Assembly: GCF_900107375.1 (NCBI RefSeq)
Contig: NZ_FNPT01000001.1
Span: 558,001 to 622,000 of the forward strand
Direction of reading: 5' to 3'
DNA from: Lysobacter sp. yr284
GTDB lineage: Bacteria > Pseudomonadota > Gammaproteobacteria > Xanthomonadales > Xanthomonadaceae
Length of the DNA stretch: 64,000 nucleotides
In this document: in pieces, positions 16,901-25,266 of the stretch
Layout: every line of letters starts with the position of its first letter
How positions within the stretch are numbered: the first letter of the stretch is position 1
Translations under genes and position numbers: made by a program
Notes under the pieces: generated by a model
Told to the model about the DNA's origin: nothing
The model's database searches: none
Seen by the model: only the letters and a program-made list of their open reading frames with translations

Positions 16901-17875
16901 GACATCGGCGCCGCCTTCGCCGCGGTCGACGCCAGCCTGACCACGATCAACAACCGCATCGACAACCTGCCGCCGGCGACCACGCCCGATCCGCGCGTGG
17001 CCATCGACGGCAGCGGCAACGCCTCGGTCGCGGCCGGGTCGCGCGGGGTCGCGGTCGGCGCCAGCGCCAGCGCCGGCGGCAGCCGCGCCACCGCGATCGG
17101 CGGCGACAGCTACGCGGCCGGCGCCAACGACACCGCGGTCGGCGGCAATGCGCGGGTCGAAGCCGATGGCAGCACCGCGCTCGGCGCCAACGCCAGCATC
17201 GCCGCCGGCGCGACCAACGCCGTCGCGCTCGGCGAAAGCGCCAGCGCCAGCGCGTCCGGCGCGGTCGCGCTGGGCCAGGGCGCGGTCGCCGACCGCGCCA
17301 ACAGCGTGTCGGTGGGCAATGCCAACCAGCAGCGCCAGATCGTCAACGTCGCCGCCGGCAGCCAGGACAACGACGCAGTCAACGTCGCCCAGCTCAAGGC
17401 CTCGCAGACCGGCACGGTGCGCTACGACGGCAATCCCGACGGCAGCGTCAACACCACCCAGGTCACGCTCAACAACGGCGGCGCGGCGGTGGCCGTGCGC
17501 AACGTCCGCGCCGGCGTCGCCAACACCGACGCGGTCAACGTGCAGCAGCTCAACGACGGGGTGAACCGCGCGATCAACACCTCCAACCAGTACACCGACA
17601 ACTGGGGCAACGCTCTGCGCCGCGACATCGGCCAGCTCGACGACAAGGCCAGCGCCGGGGTCGCCTCGGCGATGGCGGTGGCCGGCCTGCCGCAGTCGTA
17701 CATGCCCGGCAAGAGCATGGCGGCGATCGCCGCCAGCAGCTTCCGCGGCGAGAGCGGCTTCGCCATCGGCATCTCCACCATCAGCGAGGACGGGCGTTAC
17801 GTGTACAAGCTGTCCGGCAACAGCAACTCCAAGGGCGACGTCGGCGTGACCGTCGGCGCCGGCATCGTGTGGTGA
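13907..17875 (+). CDS. Trimeric autotransporter adhesin (YadA-like)
   Basis: A 1,322-residue surface adhesin. Order: an extended N-terminal region with signal peptide (hydrophobic LLAGCIALALLARPAVAAE); a unique region; YadA-type head motifs (SVVIGDNSFG, SVALGAG); a VGTDAVNLAQL neck; five tandem 105-residue units at about 492-1016, each starting with AFAVQYDDDGAGNP and containing AAGQIAA and NAGGTFTAP; a second head region rich in GANASIAAGATNAVALGE-type repeats; further DAVNVAQL/DAVNVQQL necks; and the C-terminal trimeric barrel anchor (SSFRGESGFAIGIS to VGVTVGAGIVW). It should export itself through its own barrel and mediate attachment or biofilm formation. GGAGG precedes the ATG. A strong terminator follows. 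Confidence 0.93.
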   Translation: MTQRQLRHPRHARPFPPTPERRASALLRASLLAGCIALALLARPAVAAEPNDPAAGAATAQADPPAATAVAESSDNIAADADPFASPAPMLPLVFDGIPNRDTWSSASAFDSGMVSPMSIIEPPPALNNTLPGLGSYLQNWLLGNDYQSCGLLGTGCLTIDRANFNYSYLSLILNLIQLPNAVDLDGNQPANHLTLIGAVHSDSYIQFQDSNYTGNNNNASCVVIGVACTWRTNAAQNNQVLIGDGSYANGSNTIVMGTNARHQLPTISAAAAGFTGGPDTNYAARLGNSVVIGDNSFGNANRQTILGFGATSTHANSVALGAGSSTAVGAQTGYAAFGLAAPQTSSGEVSIGAAGATRKLSNVAAGSVGTDAVNLAQLQGALATAASDPFAVKYDDAGGSPNLQSVTLQGAGGTTLANVRAGAVNAGSTQAINGAQAFAISQSNAQRFGGGATVALDGTVTTPNYLIAGNGYNNVGAALAALDGNAQALDAFAVQYDDDGAGNPNYAAITLRGPAGTGTVLGNLAAGQIAAGSLQAVNGGQVFGIGTAAANLFGAGATFNAGGTFTAPNYVIGGNAYGNVGSALAALDLGAQNADAFAVQYDDDGAGNPNYAAITLRGPAGTGTTLGNVATGQIAANSLQAINGGQVFNLGTGIANIFGGGAAFNAGGTFTAPNYLIGGNTYTNVGAALSALDNGQSAGNAFAVQYDDDGAGNPDYAAITLRGPAGTGTVVDNVAAGQIAANSLQAINGGQVFNLGTGIANIFGGGAAFNAGGTFTAPNYLIGGNTYTNVGAALSALDNGQSAGNAFAVQYDDDGAGNPNYAAITLRGPAGTGTVVDNVAAGQIAAASLQAVNGGQLFDLGTGVAGLFGGGAAFNAGGTFTAPSYSIGGTAYHDVGAALSALDGNQNASNAFAVQYDDDGAGNPDYAAITLRGPAGTGTVLDNLAAGQIAAGSLQAINGGQIQTMGDSIAAIFGGGSLFNAGSFGAPNYTVQGAGYGDIGAAFAAVDASLTTINNRIDNLPPATTPDPRVAIDGSGNASVAAGSRGVAVGASASAGGSRATAIGGDSYAAGANDTAVGGNARVEADGSTALGANASIAAGATNAVALGESASASASGAVALGQGAVADRANSVSVGNANQQRQIVNVAAGSQDNDAVNVAQLKASQTGTVRYDGNPDGSVNTTQVTLNNGGAAVAVRNVRAGVANTDAVNVQQLNDGVNRAINTSNQYTDNWGNALRRDIGQLDDKASAGVASAMAVAGLPQSYMPGKSMAAIAASSFRGESGFAIGISTISEDGRYVYKLSGNSNSKGDVGVTVGAGIVW
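15380..16954 (+). repeat. Five 315-bp tandem repeats inside the adhesin gene
   Basis: The segment encoding FAVQYDDDGAGNP recurs exactly every 315 bp, at 15380, 15695, 16010, 16325 and 16640, so each unit encodes 105 residues. A shorter, more diverged unit starts near 15070. The third and fourth are almost identical in DNA. The second differs more at silent positions (for example GCGAACAGTCTGCAAGCG), so copies have drifted at different rates or exchanged sequence. Confidence 0.93.
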
Positions 17876-17972
17876 GCGCGACGGCCGCAGGACGCGCGCC
17901 GTCGCCGCACCGCTGAACCTCTCACTGGGACCTCCCCCCGGCGACCCGCGAGCGCCCCGCCCGCGGGAAGCC

Positions 17973-18004
17973 AGGCCGCCCGGAGCGATCCGGGCGGCCT
18001 TTTT
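17973..18004 (+). terminator. Rho-independent terminator of the adhesin
   Basis: AGGCCGCCCGG pairs perfectly with CCGGGCGGCCT over 11 bp with the 6-base loop AGCGAT, followed by TTTTA. It lies about 100 bp after the adhesin stop. Confidence 0.92.
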
Positions 18005-18110
18005 ATCGGCCGCGATCCGGCACCGGCGCCCCCCGGCGCGAGCCGCTTCGCAAGCCGCGCACCCCCGATCCCGTACCATCGCGCCCGAACCCATCGGCCA
18101 GCGGGCGCGC

Positions 18111-18548
18111 ATGTTCTACGTGGGACTCTCGGTGCAACCCGGACGCGAGGACGTGGCGGCGGCGTTCGCCGCGCACGCGCCGCAGGCGCGGCTGCGCTGG
18201 GGCGCGCTCGACGACGACTGCGCCGGGGCGGTGTTCCTGGAACTGCACCGCAACGCCAGCGAGTTTCCGTTCGCCCTGCACGCGACCAACCTGGCCGGCG
18301 GCGACGACTACGAACTGGGGCTGGCGATCGCGCGCACGCTGTCGCTGGCGCTGCGCTGCCGCAGCGTCTGCGACGGCACCCGCCACGGGCCGGGCCGGGC
18401 GCCGGGCTGGTGCGTGGTCTGGGACCAGGGCCGGGCTTATCTCGGCGACGACTACAACAGCCTGTTCTACGACGACTCGCCCGAACTCAGCGCCGAACAG
18501 CGCGCGCAGCTCGGGCCGGTCAGGCTGCTTCATCGGCTGGATCTCTAG
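18111..18548 (+). CDS. Hypothetical protein
   Basis: A 145-residue protein I do not recognise. It has no signal peptide or membrane segment and is acidic, with a balanced, globular composition and clear reading-frame bias. A patterned stretch (ELHRNASEFPFALHATNLAG) and an aromatic-rich end (DDYNSLFYDDSPE) suggest a small folded cytoplasmic protein. It starts just after the adhesin terminator and is followed by the sirtuin gene 92 bp downstream on the same strand, so the two may share a transcript. Confidence 0.7.
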   Translation: MFYVGLSVQPGREDVAAAFAAHAPQARLRWGALDDDCAGAVFLELHRNASEFPFALHATNLAGGDDYELGLAIARTLSLALRCRSVCDGTRHGPGRAPGWCVVWDQGRAYLGDDYNSLFYDDSPELSAEQRAQLGPVRLLHRLDL

Positions 18549-18640
18549 CGCGTCGCCGGGCGCCTGGCCTGGGCCAGGCTTGGATTGGCCGCCGGCCGCA
18601 CCCATTTCCTGCCCAGCCCACCGCCGCGCCCTGCCTTCGC

Positions 18641-19477
18641 ATGAACGCCCAAGCCCCCGCCACCGACGACGCCGCCCAACGCCTGCGCGACTGGCTGCGC
18701 CCGCACCGCCACGTGTTCGTGCTGACCGGCGCCGGGATCAGCACCGGTTCGGGCATTCCGCATTACCGCGACGAGAGCGGCGCATGGCAGCGCAAGCCGC
18801 CGATCGATTTTCGCGCCTTCACCGGCGATGCCCGCGCGCGGTCGCGCTACTGGGCGCGCAGCTTCGTCGGCTGGCCCTCGTTCGACCGCGCCCAGCCCAA
18901 CGCCGGCCACCGCGCGCTGGCGCGCTGGCAGCAGCGCGAGCCCGCGCATGCGCTCGTCACCCAAAACGTCGACGCGCTGCACAGCCGCGCCGGCAGCCTG
19001 GACGTGGTCGATCTGCACGGCCGGCTCGACGAAGTGGTCTGCCTGGACTGCGGTACGCGCCGGCCGCGCGCGCAGGTGCAGGACGAACTGGCGCAGCGCA
19101 ATCCGGACTGGCGCGACCTCGACGCCGCCGTCCTGCCCGACGGCGACGCCGACCTGGAAGGACTGGAGTTCGAACGCTTCCAGATTCCGCCCTGCGCCGC
19201 CTGCGGCGGCCTGCTCAAGCCCGACGTGGTGTTCTTCGGTGAGAACGTGCCGCGCGCGCGCGTGGCCGCCGCACAGCAGTCGCTGGCCCAGGCCGACGCG
19301 ATGCTGGTGGTCGGCTCTTCGCTGATGGTCTATTCCGGCTTCCGCTTCGCCCGCGCCGCGCGCGAGGCCGGGCTGCCGCTGGCGCTGCTCAACCGCGGCG
19401 TGACTCGCGCCGACGCCATCGCGACCTTGAAGCTGGAAGCCGATTGCGGCGAAACGCTCGATGCCGCCCTGGCGTAG
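18641..19477 (+). CDS. NAD-dependent protein deacylase (Sir2 family)
   Basis: A 278-residue sirtuin that removes acyl groups from lysines using NAD+. Motifs in order: GAGISTGSGIPHYRD (NAD pocket), TQNVDALHSRAG, the catalytic His in DLHGRLDEVVC, the zinc cysteines CLDC and CAAC about 50 residues apart, PDVVFFGENVP and VVGSSLMVYSG. The zinc module has a long insert. The HYRDESGAW segment and overall pattern resemble the SIRT4-like (class II) bacterial sirtuins more than CobB. The product is cytoplasmic. The ATG at 18641 places the Rossmann fold at the normal distance from the N terminus; the upstream frame overlaps the preceding gene. Confidence 0.93.
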   Translation: MNAQAPATDDAAQRLRDWLRPHRHVFVLTGAGISTGSGIPHYRDESGAWQRKPPIDFRAFTGDARARSRYWARSFVGWPSFDRAQPNAGHRALARWQQREPAHALVTQNVDALHSRAGSLDVVDLHGRLDEVVCLDCGTRRPRAQVQDELAQRNPDWRDLDAAVLPDGDADLEGLEFERFQIPPCAACGGLLKPDVVFFGENVPRARVAAAQQSLAQADAMLVVGSSLMVYSGFRFARAAREAGLPLALLNRGVTRADAIATLKLEADCGETLDAALA

Positions 19478-19490
19478 CCGCGTTCGCTCC

Positions 19491-19592
19491 TTGTAGGAGC
19501 GGCGCGAGCCGCGACCGCGACAACACGACTGCGGCGCAAGTTACGGCGTAGTTGGTTTGTCGCGGTCGCGGCTCGCGCCGCGCCTACAGGGG
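19491..19592. repeat. Family B inverted repeat (~100 bp)
   Basis: GTAGGAGCGGCGCGAGCCGC at the left and GGCTCGCGCCGCGCCTAC at the right form long arms (with GACCGCGACAAC and its complement further in) around a variable centre. It lies between the convergent sirtuin and glpQ genes. Similar copies are at 23719-23805, 36221-36320, 54373-54460 and 58591-58747. Confidence 0.88.
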
Positions 19593-19598
19593 ACCGTT

Positions 19599-20912
19599 TT
19601 ACTTCGCGACCGGGGCGATCTTGCTGTGTTCCAGGAACAGTTTGCGCGCGGCCACGCCGATGTCGGGGTTGTCGATGAAGAAGCCCTGCACGCCCAGGCC
19701 GTACAGCTGCAGCGCCTCGCCCAGCGCGCTCTGGTCGATGCCGTTGGCGGTCTGGGTCAGGAACGGTTCCTCGGCGCGCACGGTGTAGGGATGCACCTGC
19801 AGGCCCAGCGCCAGCGCGCGCGCGAGCAGCGGGTGGATCAGGCCGGTGTTGCGCGTGGCCAGCAGCGCGTGGCCGTCGCCGTCGGCGTCGCGCTTGGCCG
19901 GCAGCGGCGCGCGCTCGATCAGGCTGGCCTTGTACGGGCCCAGGCCGGAGACGTAGTTCGCCTGCATCCACCGCAGCGCCGCCGGTTCGGTCAGCGCGCC
20001 GTAGCGGGCCGCGGCCAGGCCGCCGGGGATGGCCTGGGCGAGGCCGCCGTAGATCCGCGCCAGGTCCGCGCCGGTGCGCTGGTGGTAGACGATGTCGTAG
20101 GGCGTGTCGCGCTCGAAGTCGCCGTACAGCTGCACCAGCGGCAGGTCGATCCCGGCCTTGGGCAGGATGCGCTGCTTGAGCTCGATCAGGTTGCCGACCT
20201 CGAAGCTCTGGATGTAGACGCGGTGCGGGTCGGTGAAGCCCTCGGCGACCAGCGTGTCGACCAGTTTCTGGCCGAGCGAGATCCTGATCGGGCTGCCGTC
20301 CAGGTGCCGGCCCTCGCTGGCGAACCAGGTCGGGTGCTTGGTTTCCGGGTAGATGCCGACGACCCGGCCGTCGCGGCTCTCTTGCTTCGCCAGCGCGATC
20401 ACTTCCTTCAGCGTCGCGATCGGGAACTGGCCGTCGTAGCGGGTGTTGCCGGGACGCACCTGCGGGATGCGCTCCTTCGCGCGCAGGGTCTTGAGCTCGG
20501 CGAGGGTGAAGTCCTCGGTGAACCAGCCGGTCAGGGTCTCGCCGTCGATGGTCTTGGTGGTCTTGCGGTCGGCGAATTCGGGATGCGCGGCGACGTCGGT
20601 GGTGCCGGAGATTTCGTTCTCGTGGCGCACCACCAGCTCGCCGTCGCGGGTGGCGACCAGGTCCGGCTCGATGAAGTCGGCGCCCTGGCGGATCGCCAGC
20701 CGGTAGGCCTCCAGGGTGTGCTCGGGGCGATAGCCGCTGGCGCCGCGGTGGGCGATCACGATCAGGCCCTGCTGGCCGAGCGCGGCGGAGGTCGGGGGCG
20801 AGGCGTGGGGCATGGACGGCTTCCGTTCGGGCGCGGCGGCGCCGGCGGCGGCGGCGAACAACAGCAGCGCGAGCGCGGCCAACGGGCGGCGCGGGACGTT
20901 CAAATGCGGCAT
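19599..20912 (-). CDS. glpQ: Glycerophosphodiester phosphodiesterase, periplasmic GlpQ type
   Basis: A 437-residue protein that hydrolyses glycerophosphodiesters to glycerol-3-phosphate and an alcohol. It has a signal peptide (PLAALALLLFAAAAGAAAPE) and the GDPD TIM barrel with HRGASGYRPEHTLEAY, the metal-binding GADFIEPDLVATRDG, the catalytic His of VVRHENEISGTTDV, and GIYPETKHP. Its length and long insert match periplasmic GlpQ rather than the short cytoplasmic UgpQ. No glpT-like transporter is adjacent. The ATG at 20912 begins right before the signal peptide. Confidence 0.93.
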   Translation of the reverse strand: MPHLNVPRRPLAALALLLFAAAAGAAAPERKPSMPHASPPTSAALGQQGLIVIAHRGASGYRPEHTLEAYRLAIRQGADFIEPDLVATRDGELVVRHENEISGTTDVAAHPEFADRKTTKTIDGETLTGWFTEDFTLAELKTLRAKERIPQVRPGNTRYDGQFPIATLKEVIALAKQESRDGRVVGIYPETKHPTWFASEGRHLDGSPIRISLGQKLVDTLVAEGFTDPHRVYIQSFEVGNLIELKQRILPKAGIDLPLVQLYGDFERDTPYDIVYHQRTGADLARIYGGLAQAIPGGLAAARYGALTEPAALRWMQANYVSGLGPYKASLIERAPLPAKRDADGDGHALLATRNTGLIHPLLARALALGLQVHPYTVRAEEPFLTQTANGIDQSALGEALQLYGLGVQGFFIDNPDIGVAARKLFLEHSKIAPVAK

Positions 20913-21127
20913 CGGGGAATCCTAGATCGTACGCAAGCGGGATGCACGGCGACGCGGCCGTGGGCCCAGCGTGCCCGGCGCCGATGACAGCCGTTGCGGC
21001 GGCGGCTTGCGACAGCGGCTCGCGGCGGCGGGGCCGCTACGGGGCGCGAGCGCGAGGCCCGCTTGAGGGAACCGCCAGCGCAGCCGGCCGCGCCGCTCGG
21101 CCACGCGGCGGGCTCGCCCGGCCCGCC

Positions 21128-21442
21128 TCACTGCGCCGGCAGGCGCAATTCGAACGCCGATCCCGGCGACGCCGGCGCCCAGCCGGCCGCCAGGCCGAGC
21201 CGGATCGCCGCGGCGACCTGCGCCGGCGCGATCGTCGCCACGGGTTCGCCGAGCCAGCGATCCGGCCGCGCCGCGGCCGCGACGACATGCAGGACCTGGC
21301 CTTCGCCGGCCCCGGCCTGCTGCACCGCAAAACTCAGCGGCGCGCCCAGGCCCTGCGCGTAGGTCGGCCGCGGCCGCAGCGTCCAGCGGTAGGCCTGCCC
21401 GTCGACGACGATGCGGCGGCTGCCCTTGCTTGCGATGGCCAT
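21128..21442 (-). CDS. Small hypothetical protein
   Basis: A 104-residue protein without signal peptide or membrane helix. It begins MAIASKGSRRIVVDGQAYRW, a pattern seen in small beta-rich conserved proteins of unknown function, and ends with an amphipathic helix-like stretch and FELRLPAQ. The ATG at 21442 is supported by a strong CAGGAGG site ten bases upstream; the longer frame to 21508 lacks one. I cannot assign a function. It lies alone between glpQ and another small gene, all on the minus strand. Confidence 0.65.
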   Translation of the reverse strand: MAIASKGSRRIVVDGQAYRWTLRPRPTYAQGLGAPLSFAVQQAGAGEGQVLHVVAAAARPDRWLGEPVATIAPAQVAAAIRLGLAAGWAPASPGSAFELRLPAQ

Positions 21443-21706
21443 GCGCGGCGCGGCCTCCTGCCGGTACGGGGAAGCGCACAGCCTAGGAGTTGCCGCGGCC
21501 GCGGCCAAGCGGTGTCGGCCCCGGGGCCGTCGGCCTGTCGCCCTGGCAGGCGCGTCGCGCTGTCGGGCGAGGCTCCCGCCCTGCTCGCCCGCCCGTCCGC
21601 GGGCCTGCGAGCGCGAGCGAAGCCTGATGCACAGGGCGCGGCGAACGTCGCGCGGAGCAGCGGACCGGCCACCGGCCCGCCGCCCCGCGCCGACGCCCCT
21701 GCAACC

Positions 21707-22012
21707 TCAGTGGCTGGCCGTGCCGACCGCGACGATGGTCACCTTGCCGTCGTCCACGGTCATGAAGATCCGATCCGGCTCGCGCTTGCCGCCCGGGTAG
21801 ATCTCGATCATGTCGTGGCTGCTCTTGACCTTCTGCGCAACGATCGGCGAGCGGGCGAGCAGCCCCAGCCACTGGTTGACCTGGTCGCCGTCGACCGGCT
21901 CGGTCATCCCGGCCAGGGTCGAGATGGTCTGCAACACCGCCTGGGCCTGTTCGGGGTCGGCGAGCTTCTGGATCTTCTTGGGGTCGACGTGGTTCTGGTA
22001 CTCGTACGGCAT
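21707..22012 (-). CDS. Small conserved hypothetical protein
   Basis: A 101-residue soluble protein starting MPYEYQNHVDPKKIQKLADP. The first half is helical and charged, and the second half has alternating hydrophobics (MIEIYPGGKREPDRIFMTVD) typical of a beta sheet. A CAGGAG site six to seven bases upstream supports the start. No domain is recognised. It is divergent from the amino-acid permease, with about 215 bp between. Confidence 0.7.
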   Translation of the reverse strand: MPYEYQNHVDPKKIQKLADPEQAQAVLQTISTLAGMTEPVDGDQVNQWLGLLARSPIVAQKVKSSHDMIEIYPGGKREPDRIFMTVDDGKVTIVAVGTASH

Positions 22013-22228
22013 GCGGGCACTCCTGGCGGCGCAAGGTCGGGGCGGCCGCGTAGCGGCGGCGGACGGAGCCGGCGCCGCCCGGGGCGGACGCCTCAGTTTA
22101 GATAACGTCCCGCCTGCCGCGTTGTGAGCTCCGCCCGCACGCTATCGCGCCGGCCGACCATGCGCCGGCGTCCGCCGCCGGCCCGCCCAGCCGCTATGAT
22201 TCGGCGGTCATTCGTATCGGAGCGCTCG

Positions 22229-23671
22229 ATGAGCCTGGTCGCCAAGATCCTGCGGCACAAGTCGGTGGAACAACTGCAGGCGGAGGCGGGCAAGCGCTCG
22301 GACTTCCGCCGCGTGCTCGGGCTCTGGCAGCTCACCGCCATCGGCATCGGCGGCATCATCGGCGTCGGCGTGTTCGTGCTCGCCGGCCACGAGGCCGCCA
22401 CCAACGCCGGCCCGGCGGTCGCCCTGGCGTTCCTGATCGCCGGCATCGCCAGCGCCGCCGCGGCGCTGTGCTACGCCGAGTTCGCCGGCATGATCCCGGT
22501 CACCGGCAGCGCCTACACCTACAGCTACGCCACCCTGGGCGAGCTGGCGGCGTGGCTGATCGGCTGGGACCTGCTGCTGGAGTACGCGTTGATCGTGGCG
22601 GTGGTCGCGATCGGCTGGTCCGGCTACGTGCAGGTGCTGTTGGAAGGCGCCGGCATCCACCTGCCGGTGTGGGCGCAGGGCGCCTACGGCACCGGCGAGG
22701 GCCGGGTGTTCAACCTCATCGCCGCCGCGGTCACCCTGGCCGTCTCGGCGCTGCTGGTGTTCCGCACCGAATGGGGCGCGCGCTTCAATACCCTGATCGT
22801 GGCGATCAAGGTGCTGGCGGTGGTGCTGGTGATCGGCGTGGGCGTGTTCTACATCAACACCGCCAACTGGGTGCCCTTCATTCCCGAGCGCATCGTCGGC
22901 GAAGACGGCGTCGGCCACTTCGGCTGGAAGGGCGTGGGCACCGCCGCGGCGGTGGTGTTCTTCGCGGTGTTCGGCTACGACACCCTGACCACCGCGGCCG
23001 AGGAATCCAAGAACCCGCAGCGCGACCTGCCGCGCGCGGTGCTGCTGTCGCTGGGCGTGTCGATGGTGCTGTACCTGGCGGTGTCGCTGGTGCTGACCGG
23101 CATCGCCCACTACTCCACCCTCGGCGGCGACGCGCCGGTGTCCGACGCCTTCGCCGCGCTGGGCCTGCCGTGGATCGCCAAGGCGATCGCGTTCTCGGCC
23201 GTGATCGGCATCGCCAGCGTGCTGTTCGCCTTCATGCTCGGCGCGGCGCGCATCTGGTTCTCGCTGTCGCGCGACGGCCTGCTGCCGGGCTGGTTCGCCA
23301 AGATCCATCCCAAGTACGGCACCCCGCACCGCCCGACCGTCGCCCTGGGCGTGTTCACCGCCCTGGTCGCCGGCTTCCTGCCGATCGGCGAGGTCGCCAA
23401 GCTGGTCAACATCGGCGTGCTCTCGGCCTTCATCATCATCTGCGCGTCGGTGTGGGTGCTGCGGGTGCGCAAGCCGGACCTGGAGCGCAGCTTCCGCACC
23501 CCGCTGGTGCCGCTGATCCCGATCGTCGGCATCGCCTTCTCGATCTGGCTGCTGGCCGAGCTGGCGGCGATCACCTGGCTGATCTTCCTGATCTGGGTGT
23601 CGCTGGGGCTGCTGGTGTATTTCTGCTACGGCATCCGCCACAGCAAGCTGGCGCAGGAAACGCAGGGGTAA
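22229..23671 (+). CDS. Amino acid permease (APC superfamily, cationic amino acid type)
   Basis: A 480-residue inner-membrane transporter with about 12-14 hydrophobic helices. The first helix carries the APC substrate-binding signature GIGGIIGVGVFVLAGHEA, and helix 6 the FFAVFGYDTLTTAAEESKNP motif. The organisation and the N-terminal leader (KSVEQLQAEAGKRSDFRRVL) are those of YfnA/CAT-like bacterial permeases. It probably imports amino acids by cation-coupled exchange; the specific substrate is not evident. The ATG at 22229 is preceded by GGAG; upstream in-frame codons would add an implausible Arg/Pro-rich tail. Confidence 0.92.
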   Translation: MSLVAKILRHKSVEQLQAEAGKRSDFRRVLGLWQLTAIGIGGIIGVGVFVLAGHEAATNAGPAVALAFLIAGIASAAAALCYAEFAGMIPVTGSAYTYSYATLGELAAWLIGWDLLLEYALIVAVVAIGWSGYVQVLLEGAGIHLPVWAQGAYGTGEGRVFNLIAAAVTLAVSALLVFRTEWGARFNTLIVAIKVLAVVLVIGVGVFYINTANWVPFIPERIVGEDGVGHFGWKGVGTAAAVVFFAVFGYDTLTTAAEESKNPQRDLPRAVLLSLGVSMVLYLAVSLVLTGIAHYSTLGGDAPVSDAFAALGLPWIAKAIAFSAVIGIASVLFAFMLGAARIWFSLSRDGLLPGWFAKIHPKYGTPHRPTVALGVFTALVAGFLPIGEVAKLVNIGVLSAFIIICASVWVLRVRKPDLERSFRTPLVPLIPIVGIAFSIWLLAELAAITWLIFLIWVSLGLLVYFCYGIRHSKLAQETQG

Positions 23672-23718
23672 TCGCAACGGCGCCGGCGCATCGAGAGGTT
23701 GCGCCGGCGTTCGAGTTG

Positions 23719-23805
23719 GCGCGGTCGCGGCTCGCGCCGCTCCTACAGGTAGGTCGCGTTGTCGCGATGGCGCCCTGTAGGAGCGGCGCGAGCCGCGACC
23801 GCGAA
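23719..23805. repeat. Family B inverted repeat
   Basis: Left arm GCGGTCGCGGCTCGCGCCGC with TCCTACAGG, right arm CTGTAGGAGCGGCGCGAGCC with GCGACCGCG. It occupies the gap between the convergent permease and cfa genes and could end both transcripts. Confidence 0.88.
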
Positions 23806-23867
23806 TCCGCAACCACGACGCCACCTGCCTTATTCGCGCCGCGCCCCGTCGCGGCGCGCTCGCCCGC

Positions 23868-25013
23868 TCATCGCGGCGCGACGTACCCCCCGGGCACCCC
23901 GTTCGGCGACAGCACCAGCTGCCACAGCTGCGCATGCCGGGTGCGGAAGGTCGCCATCGACGCGGCCAGGTAGAACCGCCACATCCGCCGGAAGCGTTCG
24001 TCGTAACGCGCGTCCAGCCGCGCCCAGGCGGCCTCGACGTTGTCGCGCCAGGCCTGCAGGGTCCGGTCGTAGTCGGCGCCGAAGTTATGCCAGTCCTCGA
24101 TCACGAAGCGGTCTTCGGCGTGTTCGGCGATCTGCCGCGCCGAGGGCAGCATCGAGTTGGGGAAGATGTACTTGGCGATCCACGGGTCGGTGTGGCTCAC
24201 CGACTTGTTGCCGCCGATGCTGTGCAGCAGGAACAGCCCGCCGTCGTCGCTGGCGGGGTCCAGGCAGCGCCGGGCGACGTCGAAGTAGCCGGCGTAGTTC
24301 CTGACCCCGACGTGCTCGAACATGCCCAGCGAGAAGATCCGGTCGAAGCGCTGGTCCAGCTCGCGGTAGTCCTGCAGGCGGATCTCGACCGGCAGCCCGC
24401 GGCACAGTTCGCGCGCGAACTCGGCCTGCTCGTGCGAGACGGTGACGCCGACGCCGGCGACGCCGTAGCGCTCGGCGGCGAACTTCAGCGCCTCGCCCCA
24501 GCCGCAGCCGATGTCGAGCACGCGCATGCCGGGCTTGAGCCGCAGCTTGCGGCAGACCAGGTCCAGCTTGGCCTCCTGGGCCGCATCCAGGTCGTGCAGC
24601 GCGCGGCCGTCGCGGTCGCGCCAGTAACCGCAGCTGTAGACCAGCCGCTGGCCGAGCATCGCGCGGTACAGGTCGTTGCCCAGGTCGTAGTGGCGCTCGC
24701 CGACGGTGAAGCTGCGGCGGTGGCTCTGCAGGTTGATCAGGTGCGCGCGCAGGCCGTCGAGGATCGCCGCCCAGCCGTGCACCTGTTCGTCGATGTGCGC
24801 GCGCATCAGCCGTTCGAGCAGGCCGTCGAGCGACTGCGCCTGCCAGGCGCCGTCCATGTAGGTCTCGCCCAGGCCGAGCGAGCCCTGCGCGATCACCCGC
24901 GAATAGAACGACTCGTCCTCGACCTGCAGGTCCCAGGGCCGGTCGCCGCCGATGCGCACGTCGGCCTGTCGCAACAGTGCTTCGACCCGTTTGTGCAACG
25001 ACACAAGCGACAT
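23868..25013 (-). CDS. cfa: Cyclopropane-fatty-acyl-phospholipid synthase
   Basis: A 381-residue SAM-dependent enzyme that adds a methylene bridge to unsaturated acyl chains of membrane lipids. The N-terminal lipid-binding domain includes LGLGETYMDGAWQ, and the linker carries GERHYDLGNDLYRAMLG and YSCGYW. The methyltransferase core has VLDIGCGWGEALKFAAERYG (SAM binding) and the active-site regions FSLGMFEHVGVRNY and LHSIGG. Length matches E. coli Cfa. The ATG at 25013 has GAGG five bases upstream; the longer frame to 25205 is Arg-rich and atypical. The protein is expected at the cytoplasmic membrane face. Confidence 0.94.
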   Translation of the reverse strand: MSLVSLHKRVEALLRQADVRIGGDRPWDLQVEDESFYSRVIAQGSLGLGETYMDGAWQAQSLDGLLERLMRAHIDEQVHGWAAILDGLRAHLINLQSHRRSFTVGERHYDLGNDLYRAMLGQRLVYSCGYWRDRDGRALHDLDAAQEAKLDLVCRKLRLKPGMRVLDIGCGWGEALKFAAERYGVAGVGVTVSHEQAEFARELCRGLPVEIRLQDYRELDQRFDRIFSLGMFEHVGVRNYAGYFDVARRCLDPASDDGGLFLLHSIGGNKSVSHTDPWIAKYIFPNSMLPSARQIAEHAEDRFVIEDWHNFGADYDRTLQAWRDNVEAAWARLDARYDERFRRMWRFYLAASMATFRTRHAQLWQLVLSPNGVPGGYVAPR

Positions 25014-25266
25014 GGCGACCTCGTGCTCGGGGCGGGGGACGCCCGGTGGGTGCTCGACCTGCGGGTGCTGCGCCGACGGGATGAGGCGACATCGGCCCGC
25101 CCCGCTCGTTCCAGGACGGCGACCCGCCCGGCGCGCGTGCGTCGCACGGCGGATCGACGATAGCAAAGCCGCGCCGGCGCGCGATGCCGATCCTGTCGCC
25201 AGCAACGAACGCTGCGTTGCGGCGGTTGTGAGGGGCTCTTCCGGTACGGGGCTTCGCTGAACGGTG

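Noticed and set aside
15380-16954. CRISPR array
   Set aside because: The repeats are 315 bp long, in frame and coding; there are no short repeat-spacer units.
13697-18112. 1,471-residue open frame on the minus strand over the adhesin
   Set aside because: It is antisense to a gene with clear signal peptide, repeats, anchor and terminator. Its Ala/Arg/Val-rich translation is the expected mirror of GC-biased codons.
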